Shown here piece by piece: positions 1-10,545 of a DNA stretch of 64,000 nucleotides (its first letter is position 1; every line of letters begins with the position of its first letter). The notes under the pieces are model-generated. The model saw only the letters and a program-made list of their open reading frames with translations. It did no database searches and was not told the origin of the DNA. Position numbers and translations under genes: made by a program. The stretch is from Crossaster papposus (lineage: Eukaryota; Echinodermata; Asteroidea; Velatida; Solasteridae), in NCBI GenBank assembly GCA_037893245.1, contig JBAIAA010000242.1, positions 62,001 through 126,000 on the forward strand, in the 5' to 3' direction.

Positions 1-30
1 GTAATGATTTATCAAGTTGATCATCAAAAA

Positions 31-62
31 AGATAAGATAAGATAAGATAAGATAAGATAAG
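31..62. repeat. AAGAT pentanucleotide microsatellite
   Basis: Six or so uninterrupted AGATA/AAGAT units are visible. No gene context. Confidence 0.9.
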
Positions 63-659
63 ACTTTATTCAACCAATGCAAAATGTTAACAACTATTGA
101 CTTATTCCTCGAGCTCAAAAAAAAAGATATTTCCCTTATTCGTGGATTGTCAACAGAGGGCGCTGTTTTTTCTCTTAGCCGCTAGTTTTCTGATGAACAG
201 GCCGGCACCAGACTCAAAGTGATATTGCGGGATTTACTCGCTATTTTCTCTTTACTAACAAAAAGGCACTCTATCGGTTTATGCTCATGGTGACCTATTT
301 AAAAAACGTGTAACATTTTGGTTTTGTATATTTTTTACCTAAATTAGCAAAATACGTTTGTTGTCTAAGCTTATTTAACCGACCTTTCGCTATAGGTTTT
401 AAAATAAATCATACATCAAATGAGAGAGTAACAAAAAGTGGCTTCGGGTAAAATAGGTCATTGAAGACAATACGTCAAGTTACACCGCAACCCCTAATGA
501 AGCGTGTACTCAATTTAAATTTGTCATTAAATAAACAGGGTAGCTGGTAAAATGTCAATATCGAAGTTAATTAATCTTCAAAATCATTTTGTGTGTGTGA
601 TATAAAACAGCAATGTTGTTATAGTTAACTAGTTACATTATATCGCTTTAAAGAACAGC
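63..659. other. Intergenic DNA, nothing recognised
   Basis: AT-rich single-copy-looking sequence. I see no splice-bounded exon, inverted repeat or conserved frame in it. Confidence 0.5.
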
Positions 660-665
660 TGTTGT

Positions 666-755
666 CGAGCTGCTATACGTAGTGTAGTGGATAGTGGGAT
701 GGGCTATGAATCAAATATCCCTGGTTTAAATCCTGCTGTAGGTCACTTCGTTTTT
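666..755 (+). repeat. Possible tRNA-derived SINE head
   Basis: An A-box-like string (TAGTGTAGTGGATAG) is followed about 35 bases later by a weak B-box-like GGTTTAAATCC. The ends do not pair as a tRNA acceptor stem, so a SINE promoter relic is likelier than a tRNA gene. The B-box is degenerate. Confidence 0.4.
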
Positions 756-1002
756 TCTAGTCAAATTGATATTATTTAGCATTTTTGTTAATTCTTTCCC
801 CCAAATACCTGATCACATTTCCCTTTTTCGATTTTTTTTCAAAGGGAAATAAAGTCCTTGGACCTGACTTGGAACTCGCATTTGCTTAAGTATACGACAA
901 TAGCTCGTTAGTGGTATGTAAAAATATCGCGTCCGTGTAGCTTCGCGCGCACGGGTAGCTTCGCGCGCTTTGATTTAAGACTACCTATACAGCTGCCAAT
1001 CA

Positions 1003-1110
1003 TAATACCCAGCACGATTATGCGCATCTGACCTCTAATCCTTTAGTCTCCCGTACATACGCTTTCTAGAATATTGTTACCTAACGCACCCCCCCCCCCC
1101 TAAAAAAATG
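1003..1110 (+). repeat. Dispersed poly-C repeat family, copy 1
   Basis: This copy contains ATACCCAGCA, a variable core, TATTGTTACCTAACGCAC, a C-run and then A-rich sequence. The same order recurs at about 5270-5400 and, inverted, at about 59510-59660. A diverged inverted version of the end lies at about 1262-1290, so this may be one end of a small foldback element covering 1068-1290. Confidence 0.6.
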
Positions 1111-1302
1111 AAAAGAATAAAAGAGAAACCGCAACATTACGCAAGCAGTTCCCTCCGTCTCATACGTAATGAAGCGCGACTGTGGCAGAGAAACACCCCC
1201 CCCCCCTTCTTTCGTGTTGACCATTGTGTTCGCGGAATCTCAGGCATTTTTTTTATGTTTCAAGGGGGGATGTGTTGGGTAGCAATAGTGTGGAGAGGGG
1301 AT

Positions 1303-1551
1303 CGGGTATAGACCATGTGCCCTGTTACATCTATATTTAAATGTGCCCGTCAATATGCGCACGCATCGTGTTTTACATAAATTTGGTTAAGAGGCGCCAT
1401 CAGAGGTCACATAATTCAAAGGTGGTCTGACCTGTGGCGTCCCTCCTCAACGAAATTTTATGCAAAACACGCGATGTGTGCGCATATTGACGGCCACATT
1501 TAAATACAGATATAAACACGTGACGTCAGAAGGCACATCGTCTATAGGGAT
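1303..1551. repeat. Foldback (MITE-like) element, 249 bp
   Basis: The left arm (GGGTATAGACCATGTGCC onwards) pairs with the right arm (ending GGCACATCGTCTATAGGG). Pairing continues almost to the centre, through ATTTAAATGTG and TGCGCACGC and their complements near 1450-1505. The whole block is therefore one imperfect hairpin, typical of a non-autonomous DNA element. Confidence 0.75.
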
Positions 1552-1645
1552 AGGAGGGGGGAGGTACCCCTCTGCCATATTTCGTGCTGGGTATAGTCTC
1601 ATATCTTGCTTTATAATATGCATGGCTAATCACGACAAACGTTAA

Positions 1646-1716
1646 CGATAGTCGGATTCGAACCACAGACTTTTCGCTCCATATACCTCTCCTTTCTTTT
1701 AACTATGCTATTGGCG
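1646..1716 (-). repeat. tRNA-derived SINE promoter (minus)
   Basis: On the minus strand an exact B-box (GGTTCGAATCC) follows an A-box-like TAGCATAGTTAA at tRNA-like spacing. The ends do not form an acceptor stem, so I call a SINE head rather than a functional tRNA. Confidence 0.5.
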
Positions 1717-2340
1717 AGTTGGTCAAAGAAACTTCTTGACGTTTCGAAATTTGTTCATGCTGAAACCAACGACGTGGGTATACCACACGAGATGCATTAT
1801 AATTACATATGAATGCCCGCCTCTCTACGCGGACAATAGGCCTATAGAGAGTTGAATTATCGATCGCCAAATAACATTGTTGTCAGTGGATCGTAAAATA
1901 ATACAAATATATATCTGAAAAATGTGTCCTTATTAAACTTACGCTAGACTGAGAAAGCAATATCTGCGCTGCGCTGCCTTTTGGTGAATGAACTTGAAAA
2001 CTGTGCGTACACGGTTACCCTAGTAACGCTTACAGGCATTGTCAGTACTTGAACAAAAAGCAACCATGTTTGTGTTAAAACCATTGCGTCAGTTATTTCA
2101 GACATAAATTAAGCCTACCAGGGATTGCAGTCCTTTAAATATCGAGTTAATAAGTACATTGAGTAATATTTAGTTTATGGCAAATAAGAATACATAAGAA
2201 TACATACATTAGTGTGATGCTAATTGACATGTCTGTCGTCAATTTCTCTAGAGAATGAGGCATTGTCCAAAACTATTGTTTTTAATGTTTGTTTTTCTCT
2301 CTCTCTTCTTTTATTGTGGATATCTGTTAAAACAAGTATT
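1717..2340. other. Intergenic DNA, nothing recognised
   Basis: No exon with splice sites, RNA gene or inverted repeat was recognised in this AT-rich stretch. Confidence 0.45.
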
Positions 2341-2365
2341 AGCTTTTCCGCTAGGGAAATTTTGT

Positions 2366-2572
2366 TGGGGGTGGGGGGGGGGGGGTGCTCCCTAATATGA
2401 GCAGGTCATAAAGCAAGTCTCGAAACTAAGCAAATAAATCGTGAAAACAGAAAATAACAGAAAATAATATTTGCTTCTTCTTGTTTCCCTTTTTTTTACG
2501 GAGGGGGGGGGGGGGGGGGGGGGGCGGGGGGGGGGGTCGTGCTTCTTAATATGAGCAGGTCATAGAGCAAGA
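2366..2572. repeat. G-tract tandem duplication
   Basis: Two long G-runs (about 2366-2385 and 2503-2536) are each followed by a near-identical string containing TAATATGAGCAGGTCATA and AGAGCAAG or AAAGCAAG. This is a direct duplication with a period of about 154 bp. Confidence 0.75.
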
Positions 2573-3455
2573 GGGGAAATTAAAAAAAAATTGATTTTAA
2601 ACTTAAGTTTACTTTACCCACGTTGTTCTATAGTCTACACTTGGAATATTTTGAATTTCCATGAAAGGTTAGCTATAAAGCAAAAAGCGAATACAAAACC
2701 AAAATGTCTTACAAAGCTAAATCGATGTGACTCTAACTAAAAGTTGACCGTAAAGGCATTATTAATTCTTTAGAAATGACACAAATTCACAATGATTCCC
2801 TTTGCATGTTTGTTCATGCTAAGTTATCTAAACAGCGCAAGATATAAACAGTTGCAAGATAATTTGTCTGTATCGCCTGATTAATTCAGTTACTAACATC
2901 CTAAATAAATGTTTAAAATAGTAAATGTTTATTTCGAAATGATTACTTGTTAAGTTAATGTAAACCATACGATTCTAATAATTATACAACCAATATTTAC
3001 AAGTATGTTTCTGTTTTCGCTAAACAGTATAGAGCAAAATTCAACGTTAAACCAGAGCCAATTACTCGACTCGAGTCTGAGTTTTTGGACAGTCACTGCA
3101 GCAGGCAAATGACTTGATTCATCACCAGAAGACTCAACTTGACTTAAGCAAAAGCTAATAACACTCGAGCCTCAAAAATAAAATCCAAACGTTGCAGAAA
3201 ATATATTGGCAATGATTTACACGGTGCAAAATGTATTTTTGCGTCACTTCGCAAATACAGTACGGTAAACATGCAGCCGATATCGTGTACACACATACAC
3301 CGTGTCACGGCCTCCCACCTTGTGGTTCTGTTGCACACAATGTACTATCTCGAAACTGGACTTGAAACACGTTTTCCAATTCGAGGTTTCATCATTGCTT
3401 TCGTGTGATTGCTTTAAAAAATACCAATAAATGACACTGTTATTGTTTATTCTGG
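2573..3455. other. Intergenic DNA, nothing recognised
   Basis: AT-rich. Short frames here lack splice signals and any family resemblance. Confidence 0.45.
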
Positions 3456-3715
3456 ACTCAATTCGACTCGACTATACACGGTGAGATTACACGACTGGAC
3501 TATACACTGTGGCACAACACAACTTGACTCGGCTATACACTGTGACCCGACACGACTTGACTCGACTTAATTCGACTATACACTGTGACACGACATTGTT
3601 CCTTTCTCTATGTCTCAACTATGCACTGACACGACTCGACTCGATTTTTTAACCGAATGACTCGACTCGACTCGCCCCGAGTTACTTTTTGTTTAAATGA
3701 CTCGACTCGACATTG
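3456..3715. repeat. Degenerate CGACTCGACT minisatellite
   Basis: Irregular repeats of CGACTCGACT, TATACACTGTGA and CACGACTTGACTCGAC give a diverged minisatellite with units of roughly 35-45 bp. A shorter run of the same motif is at about 3068-3140. Confidence 0.7.
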
Positions 3716-3962
3716 TAAGTAGTCTGACTACTAGCAGCCAATCACTTCAAACCTCATGCTGCAGTGTCTGTTCCAAGCATAGGGGTAAATGCGCAGAATT
3801 CTGGTGCGCAAGGCAGATGGAAATCGAGTGGTTACCATGGTGTTTCTGTCCTTGTTACCAGGGAACTGTAAACGAAAGGAATACAGGAATGGTGTGTATG
3901 TTAAAAAAAAAAAAAAATTGTATATGTATTAGTTAGTATACGTAATGGCGTATAATAGTTAC

Positions 3963-4203
3963 CATAAATCTGTTGCCAGTTTCCAGTTTAAACCTACATG
4001 TATTGGTGTGCAGTCTGCATTAGTCACGTGATGCCAGGAATGACTGTCATCACTGTACGCGGCCACTTGGTACTCCGTCACAAATTGGTTGTTATCTCCG
4101 CGCCCCTGGGTGATCAAACCAGTGATGGTGACTGCACCAAGGAAGTCAACCTGTATCCATGGACTGTTATCAGTGGTTCCACTACACCATGCTGCAGCGA
4201 ACC
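3963..4203 (-). CDS. Exon of a discoidin (F5/8 type C) domain protein
   Basis: A 241-bp internal exon lies between an acceptor (AACAG, AG at 4205-4204) and a donor (G|GTAACT, GT at 3962-3961). Its translation holds the discoidin signature: a Trp-Cys segment, then PWIQVDF, ITGLITQGRGDNN and TEYQVAAYSDDSHSW. Such domains bind phospholipid or glycan on secreted and cell-surface proteins. Only part of the domain is here; the rest must lie in other exons, some probably at higher coordinates because the gene runs leftward. The exon at 7935-8150 is on the same strand and could belong to the same gene, but nothing proves it. Confidence 0.85.
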
Positions 4204-5265
4204 CTGTTAAATGTGAACAACTTTGCTTAATGTTTACGCTTAAAGTTAAGGTTTTTTCTCTCAATTTTTGAATTGTTTTGTAATAGGCCTATATGTTATA
4301 ATTTGTTTGCCATTGAAGCAATTATTTCCACATACAAAATATACATGTATTTCGTTTATTCAAAGCACATATTAAAGCTATACTAATTCAATAACTGTAT
4401 TGGAAACAAAAAACTTTGATTCGTTTTGTTCACTGTCTCGTATGATCCATCTGTGACGCGAAGCTCGTGTGTGTCAGAATGCTGCTTGTTCAAAACAGGT
4501 GGATTTTGGGTATACACAAAATATCTGCCATCGATGGACATTGGTGTTATATCATCATGACGTCATATGTGATGTATTGAAACACTCCCAGATAGCAAAA
4601 ATCGTCATATTACAGTTGAAAGTGGTTCATTTAGTTGATAATGATTTTGGTTTAACAGTTCACGTTAAACAAACGTTCACTTAAAGTCAGTTTTGTAAAA
4701 GTTATCAATTCGTAGATTTAAAGGTAGGATACACCATTGGTAATTGATTGAATTTTCAAGAATGGGTAGATTTTTGGGGTTGTGGTTTCTATTAAATATC
4801 GTTTAACTGACATGTCCAAAGTTTTACAACCATGTATGCCGAAAAAAAGCAAGGAAAACAGCGTTTGTTTTCAATTTCAATTTTTTGGAACAAACTATTA
4901 CAGGATATATCTAGCGCCAACATTTTGCTGGATGCCTCGAATCATTATTTACTTTAAAATAAAATAAAACATTTCGTAATAATTCGGTAGTAAAATGTTT
5001 CAATATCTGCAAATGGTGTATCCTACATTTAAGTATCTTGTTTTAACGTAGATTTATGTTATTACGTGCTTCTGTGAATTTAGGGGTTAATTTCTCAACA
5101 TTTTATCGAACCTTATTATTTTAGTACCAAGGATTCTTCTCTTTAATCCTTTCAGCGTTAACAAAAGCATTTACATTCGGTTTGCATGTTTAAACATTGT
5201 TTGAAATTAGTTAGCAATGTTGGCCAATAAAAGTTTAAAGTGAATAACGTTAAAACAGCGTTAGA
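4204..5265. other. Upstream intron or intergenic DNA
   Basis: If the discoidin exon continues a gene from the right, this is intron. No further exon was recognised. Confidence 0.4.
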
Positions 5266-5267
5266 GA

Positions 5268-5293
5268 ATATACCCAGCACAATATGAGATCAA

Positions 5294-5326
<33 letters not shown>

Positions 5327-5402
5327 TTAGTCCCCCCATACCCATTCACTCTCTAAACTATTGTTACCTAACGCTCCCCCCCCAAAAAAAAAAAAAAAAA
5401 AT
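5268..5402 (+). repeat. Dispersed poly-C repeat family, copy 2
   Basis: ATACCCAGCACAATATGAG is followed by a long C-run, then TATTGTTACCTAACGCTC and an A-run. This is the same order as the copies near 1003 and 59510. Confidence 0.7.
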
Positions 5403-5560
5403 AAATATAATAAATAATTATAAATAATAAATAAATAAATAAATAAATACAAAAATACATAAATAAAAAATAAATCAATAAAATAAATAAAAAAATAAAA
5501 AATAAAATAAAGAATAAAGAATAAAAAAAAAAATATATAAATAAAGTATAATAAATAAAG
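5386..5560. repeat. A/AAT-rich low-complexity tract
   Basis: Runs of AAATAAATA with almost no G or C. The open frame across it is a compositional artefact. Confidence 0.85.
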
Positions 5561-5913
5561 TATCGCCGTTGGAGGCTCAAAGAAGGTAGAATGATTGCCT
5601 AAGCCTAAGGAGATTCAGACATTCTCGTGGACGCCATGCCATGGTCGCCGTAAATTTCTGAACATGTTGACAACAGTCGCACAAAGGTCGCCGAGGATTT
5701 GGTTGCTCAAAGGTGGCTCAAGGGAGGCAGAAGGGAGGTTCAAGCATTGCCGTAATTGTAGAGCGGACGCACAGTGGTCGCCCATTGGCCGCGCTAGTAG
5801 ATCGCCATGAAAATGGCCTAAACTTGCATTTTTGGTGGTTCAAGGGAGGCACAAGTATCGTTGTAGCAGGATTTTCTGGGTTTAGGCGACCATTGAGCGT
5901 CCTGGCCTATCAT

Positions 5914-6480
5914 AGCTCGAAAAATGATCGGACGAACTTCGTTGCTTTCGCAAGACATGCGTGAGACATTCTCCAAACTGTCGGAATCTGTTTGGGGTTT
6001 CACGAAGATTTTACGAACATCACGCACGTCATCAGTAGGTCGTGCGCATCTGACGAAGCTTTTTATACATTTCGAGGGCAAATCACGAGCAAATCACGAC
6101 CCGGAATGCTAAAAATGTTCGCAAGAAATTTGAAATTGTTTAATATTCCCGCCCAACCGAAAACGACTTACACGAACAATTGACGACCCTTCCGAACACC
6201 CGCGCATGTTTGGCGAACGTTTGGAACCTAAAATACAAATGTTGGACTTTTGTCGGCATTCGCATCCTTTGCGAATCGTTCGCACGCCCCGTGAAAATCC
6301 ACCATAAAGGGTTTTAGCGCCGTCAATTGTTCGCGAAAGTCATGTGCGCAAGAACTACTCACGACGTGCGTGATGTTTCGCAAAATCCTCGTGAAACCCC
6401 AAACAAATTCAAACAATTTAGAAAATGTATCGCGCATGTCTCGCGAAAGCAGTGAAGTTCGTCTGATCATTTCTAGAGCT
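5914..6480. repeat. Foldback repeat, 567 bp
   Basis: AGCTCGAAAAATGATCGGACG at the left pairs with CGTCTGATCATTTCTAGAGCT at the right. Pairing extends over about 120 bases per arm, through TTTGGGGTTTCACGA and its complement near 6390. The centre repeats AAATCACGA motifs. Related direct repeats (GGCATTCGCATCCTT) are at about 6254 and 6863, so a wider repeat family spans about 5600-6950. Confidence 0.7.
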
Positions 6481-6484
6481 AATC

Positions 6485-7815
6485 ACGAACTGTTCGCTTA
6501 CTTCTTGAGAACCGGTGACTTCGCCAAAGAAGCATCGGATCGCCGGTCGCAAGATAATCGCGCGACATATGTACGAATGTCGCATGAATGTCGCACGAAG
6601 TTCATTATTCAAGAAATATGCGCAAAAACTTCGCATGTGTCGCATGTGTCGCGAAATGTCCGCACAAATGTTGCCCGAGATTAGTGCAACATTCGTGTTG
6701 TTCGCATTTTAGTCGCTTGTTCTTCGTGTATGTGGACTGGCAATAGTTTGGCAACGCTACACTCGACATTCAAACATACGTTGTGAGAACTACGCACAAA
6801 ATGCATTGTCGCGACAAATTCGGGAAAAAACCTCTCTGAACGTTGGACTTTGCAATTTTCTCGGCATTCGCATCCTTCGCGAATCGTTCGCGTGCCCGGT
6901 GAAAACCAACCCTTAGCGCGACATCTGAACTCACGGCCACGACGTATTAACTCCCCACAACGACTTATTTATCTTGCGGCCATAAGTTATTACTCGCGGC
7001 CTCGCGGCCGCGACTATCGTTTTCTTGGATGGATGGATGGATGGATGCCATCTAAAACAATTCAGATTTTCCTAATACTTCAGCTCGTGTTATTCAATTT
7101 GATTATAAGGTCTCTAGTTAGGTGCTTTTTTGTGACGTTATTATTAAAATACAAAAGACATACCTTGAATATTAAGTCTAGCCTTTTGCGGGCCGCATAC
7201 AGCATAATTGTTTTCCCCAATACGACGAAGCTGTGATGCTTTTATCGGGGATGCGACTATCTTCCATTCCGAGTGGTCTGGAGCACGAAGAGGTTCCTGC
7301 AGTGGCGCAATCAGGGGCACAATCACTGTACTGCACATACGTTATAGTTTATACAGAAATATAATAATAATACTACGATCGGTAGGGAGGGCGCACGCGC
7401 ATTCCTGCCAGGAGGGTTATGTGCTGGAGGAAAGATACAAATGCGCCAAACGTGACGTGCGATCGCAACGGAGTTTAAACTAAATTTTCGATTGGTTACT
7501 AGCTGCAAAATCTAGCAGGAATTGGTTGTTTGCTTGCGCAAAACTGCAGGTTCTGCCTGGGCTTGGCTTAACGGGTGATTCGACGTTAGCTCGTCTGATC
7601 ACGTTTTAACGGATGGGGCGCACACCATCCCGGAGTAGTCGTTAGAATTGCTTGACCGGTTGGCCATTGCAAAGTTTAAAACAGAGGAGGGGTTGGATCT
7701 CATGTTACGCAAGCGGATTGCTGGCGGAGGTCCCCCGTTGATTATTGTTTCAGTCTTCTCATCTTATATCATTATGTGGACCATTTCCTTTTTAGAAATG
7801 CACCCGTTTGCCGGG
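6485..7815. other. Repeat-rich region with GGAT microsatellite
   Basis: The left half holds CpG-containing direct repeats (TCGCGAATCGTTCGC-type strings) related to the foldback at 5914-6480. A short GGAT run lies at about 7026-7046. The rest is unrecognised. No exon could be supported. Confidence 0.45.
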
Positions 7816-7924
7816 GAGGAAAGGGAAGGGGAGGGGAGGGGGGAGGGGAGGGGAGGGGGGAGGGGGGAAGGGGAGGGGAGGGGGGAGGGGGGAGGGGGGA
7901 GGGGGGGAGGGGGGGGGGGGGGTA
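7816..7924. repeat. GGGGA/GGGA purine microsatellite
   Basis: About 105 bases of almost pure G and A on the plus strand, ending ten bases before an exon splice donor on the other strand. In transcripts of the minus-strand gene this would be a long pyrimidine tract just inside the intron. Confidence 0.9.
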
Positions 7925-7934
7925 GTGTACTCAC

Positions 7935-8150
7935 CGGTGCAGTTTAGCCATTGACGTATCTCCTCAGAACAGCTGCTGATCAGAAAGGTGTCATAGTACG
8001 TCACCTTGTAGGGTCTGTACGGTACCAAGTCCAAGGTGCTGAAGCCACCCATTCCGATCGCCGTGCACTCACACGGGTCTTCGGCTTGAATCAGCCAGCG
8101 GTAGCGGCTCGTCTCTGGGTCGAGCTCCTGGTTCATGGTGCACGGCATTG
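7935..8150 (-). CDS. Internal exon, cysteine-bearing, family not recognised
   Basis: A 216-bp exon is bounded by an acceptor (TTCTATTCCCAAG) and a strong donor (G|GTGAGTAC). The translation includes PCTMNQ, RYRWLIQAEDPCECTA, GMGGFSTLDLVPYRPYKVTYYD and SSCSEEIRQWLNC. At least five cysteines suggest an extracellular fold. I do not recognise the family. It is on the same strand as, and upstream of, the discoidin exon at 3963-4203. Confidence 0.7.
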
Positions 8151-8613
8151 CTTGGGAATAGAAGGACGTACACATAAAATTACTTGTTTTTCATGCAGTC
8201 TGTATATAAATTCAGGTCAAAAAAAGACATATCGCGAGATATGCGTTGATCTATATTATGCACGTCGTTTGTGTTCACAAACACAAGCACCTATGCACAA
8301 ATGAGGTCTCTTACACTTTCCGGCTAGACTAACGAATACACCCAAACAGTTTAGGGGTCACAAAGGTGGATCCAAACAAAATGTGTAGATGCTTATACCC
8401 TACTTTTAAATGCTTATTCTGATTAAAATAATATCGCCCAATTGGGCGCTTCCAGGACACGGTGTCCTGCTAGGACTAAGCTGTATTTGTATATTCTGTT
8501 TAATATAGGTTTATTTTAAAACATGTTTTATAAAAATTCAGCAACTCTCCATTAAATATTGTCCGAAAAAAAAATTGACACGCTTTTACCAAACCAAAAC
8601 AATTAGTCATTTA

Positions 8614-9697
8614 CACTCTAAAACAGATTGGTTGAAAAAATCCAATATATTGGTCGATTTCAACCAATCCAGTTGGTAGATAATGTATATAACCAAAATA
8701 TTTGTTAAAATAGCCAATCTGATATTGGTTATAACACCAACGAATGCAATGTTGGTTAATTTAACCAATCCACAATGGTAGGACTCCACTACCAATTTGT
8801 ATTGGTTACCACGTAACAAATCCATATTAGTTATAGCCCTAACCAATACATTCATATTGGTTAACACGTAACCAATTGCATTCATATTGGTTAGCACGCA
8901 ACCAATTGCATTGGTTATATCACCAACCAATACAATATTGGTCAATTCAAACATTCTATAATGTTTAGGCTGCAACCAATATTGTTTCCTACGTAGACAA
9001 GTTACGTAATGAAATAATACCAATGGAATTAACTTATTACACATTGCAATTACGCACACATACAGTAATAATCTATTCCTATAGTACCTACTGAACACTT
9101 ACTACAAACTTAGCCGTTGTTAGTTCTATAGTTCGCGTTTTTGTTCACGACGAAGTCACAGCTATAGTTTTGTATGGATTATGTCAACATTTGAATACGA
9201 AGGAAATGTAATGTGAATTGTTCGCTATGTTTGCACAAAAATCTCAAATTCAATCACTTCTGATTGGTCAGTTGCTGTAGGTACATGTTCAACAAGCTCA
9301 ACCAATATGACTGGTTGAAGGCCAACCGACATATTGGTTATGAATGACCAATATATTGGTTAATACCTTGGTTACAAACTCAACCAATATGACTAGTTGA
9401 AGGAAAACCAATATATTGGTTATGAATGACCAATAGATTGGTTGATACATTAGTTGCAATGACCAATAGATTGGTTGATACATTAGTTGCAATCTCAACC
9501 AATATAACTGGTTGTAGGACAACCAATATATTGGTTATAAATGACCAATAGATTGGTTGATACCTTTAACCAATATGACTGGTTGACGGACAACCAACGC
9601 AGTGGTTATGTTTTAACCAACACATTGGTTAAAAACAACCAATATTGGGTCAACCAAATAGATTGGTTGGCCTTTCAATCAATCTGTTTTTTTAGTG
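8614..9697. mobile_element. Foldback DNA element packed with ACCAAT/ATTGGT palindromes
   Basis: The ends are inverted: CACTCTAAAACAGATTGG at the left and CAATCTGTTTTTTTAGTG at the right. The flanks are TCATTTA (8607-8613) and TCATTTT (9698-9704), a probable 7-bp target duplication. Copy B reads straight through this point (34491-34500), giving an empty site. Inside, dozens of ACCAATATATTGGTT-like palindromes repeat in both orientations, with a diverged centre at about 8950-9290. No transposase frame is present, so it is non-autonomous. Confidence 0.8.
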
Positions 9698-9741
9698 TCA
9701 TTTTCGTTTGCAAAGTTTGGTAAATCTATTTAAACATTGGA

Positions 9742-9825
9742 TCGAGAATATTCGTCATTACAGAGATTAAACTCGTCTGAGCTGTTTGCTCAGACGAATT
9801 TGATCTGCAATGACGAATATTTTCG
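9742..9825. repeat. Near-perfect hairpin in copy A
   Basis: TCGAGAATATTCGTCATTAC pairs with its complement at 9806-9825, and GTCTGAGC pairs with GCTCAGAC across a five-base loop. The same hairpin is at 34541-34624 in copy B. Confidence 0.8.
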
Positions 9826-10080
9826 ACCTGGTGTTTAAAGAGGTGGCCAAACGTTGAAATTGAATAATGAGTTACTCAATTGTTTTGTTAAAAGCCTGTG
9901 AAATGTTTCCTCGGACTAAATTAAATGCGTTGGTGAATTTGTATATTTATTTTTTAATTAGCCGGAAAAACCCTATATATACTCATGCTTGTGTCGTGTT
10001 GATGTGTCTTAATAAATTGAGTACAAATCACTTTTTGAATGTTTTTTTTTTTACCGAAAGTATTGAGATAAAAGCAACTA

Positions 10081-10437
10081 AGTAGTATAGTAAATGCGGG
10101 GTCTAGACCAACTCTAACTCGGTGTCTCGGTGTCTCGGTGTCTCGGTGTCTCACAAATCTCAAATCTCAAAAACCAAATCTCAAAAATAAAAAATAAAAA
10201 ATCTAAAATAAAACAAATTTTATTGTTTAGAAACTGCGGTTACTAGACCTTTTTTAAAAAACTCAAAACTCAAAAACCAAAATCTCAAAAACCAAAATCT
10301 CAAATCTCAAATCTCAAAACCAAATCTCAAAAATCAAAAATAAAAAATAAAAAATCTAAAATAAAACAAATTTTATTGTTTAGAAACTGCGGTTACTAGA
10401 CCTTTTTTAAAAAACTCAAATCTCAAAAACTCAGGGC
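10081..10437 (+). repeat. Polinton left terminal inverted repeat
   Basis: It pairs with 26240-26594. It contains a TCGGTGTC tandem (about 10120-10150) and two internal copies of a block of about 165 bp carrying TTTTATTGTTTAGAAACTGC and GGTTACTAGACC. Inner end: CTCAGGGC. Confidence 0.95.
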
Positions 10438-10545
10438 CTCCTCCTTACGTCGCAATAACGAAGGTGCTGACGCCAACACCGGTCTTACTCAAAAAAAAAT
10501 GATATTTTTTTTTTAATTATTATTATTTTGATATATATATAAATA

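Larger units (their letters stand above)
8258..10080. repeat. Dispersed sequence copy A, left part
   Basis: This region matches copy B at 34240-34865 piece by piece: GTGTAGATGCTTAT, TATCGCCCAATTGGG, AACAATTAGTCATTTA, GTTTGCAAAGTTTGGTAAA, then sequence ending AAAAGCAACTA. Its first 100 bases (GTCTCTTACACTTTCC, ACTAGACTAACGAATACAC) also match the unit ends of the tandem array at 29824-33935. It is interrupted by the foldback at 8614-9697 and cut off by the Polinton at 10081. Confidence 0.8.

Noticed and set aside
5368-5580. Open frame of Phe/Ile/Tyr-rich peptide
   Set aside because: It is a read-through of an AAAT-rich low-complexity tract with no splice or family signal.
7648-8175. Frames in both directions through the GGGGA tract
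   Set aside because: The Gly/Arg- and Pro-rich parts come from the microsatellite; only the splice-bounded exon 7935-8150 is supported.
8607-9723. Several open frames rich in Asn, Leu, Val and Ile
   Set aside because: They are translations of the ACCAAT/ATTGGT palindrome array.
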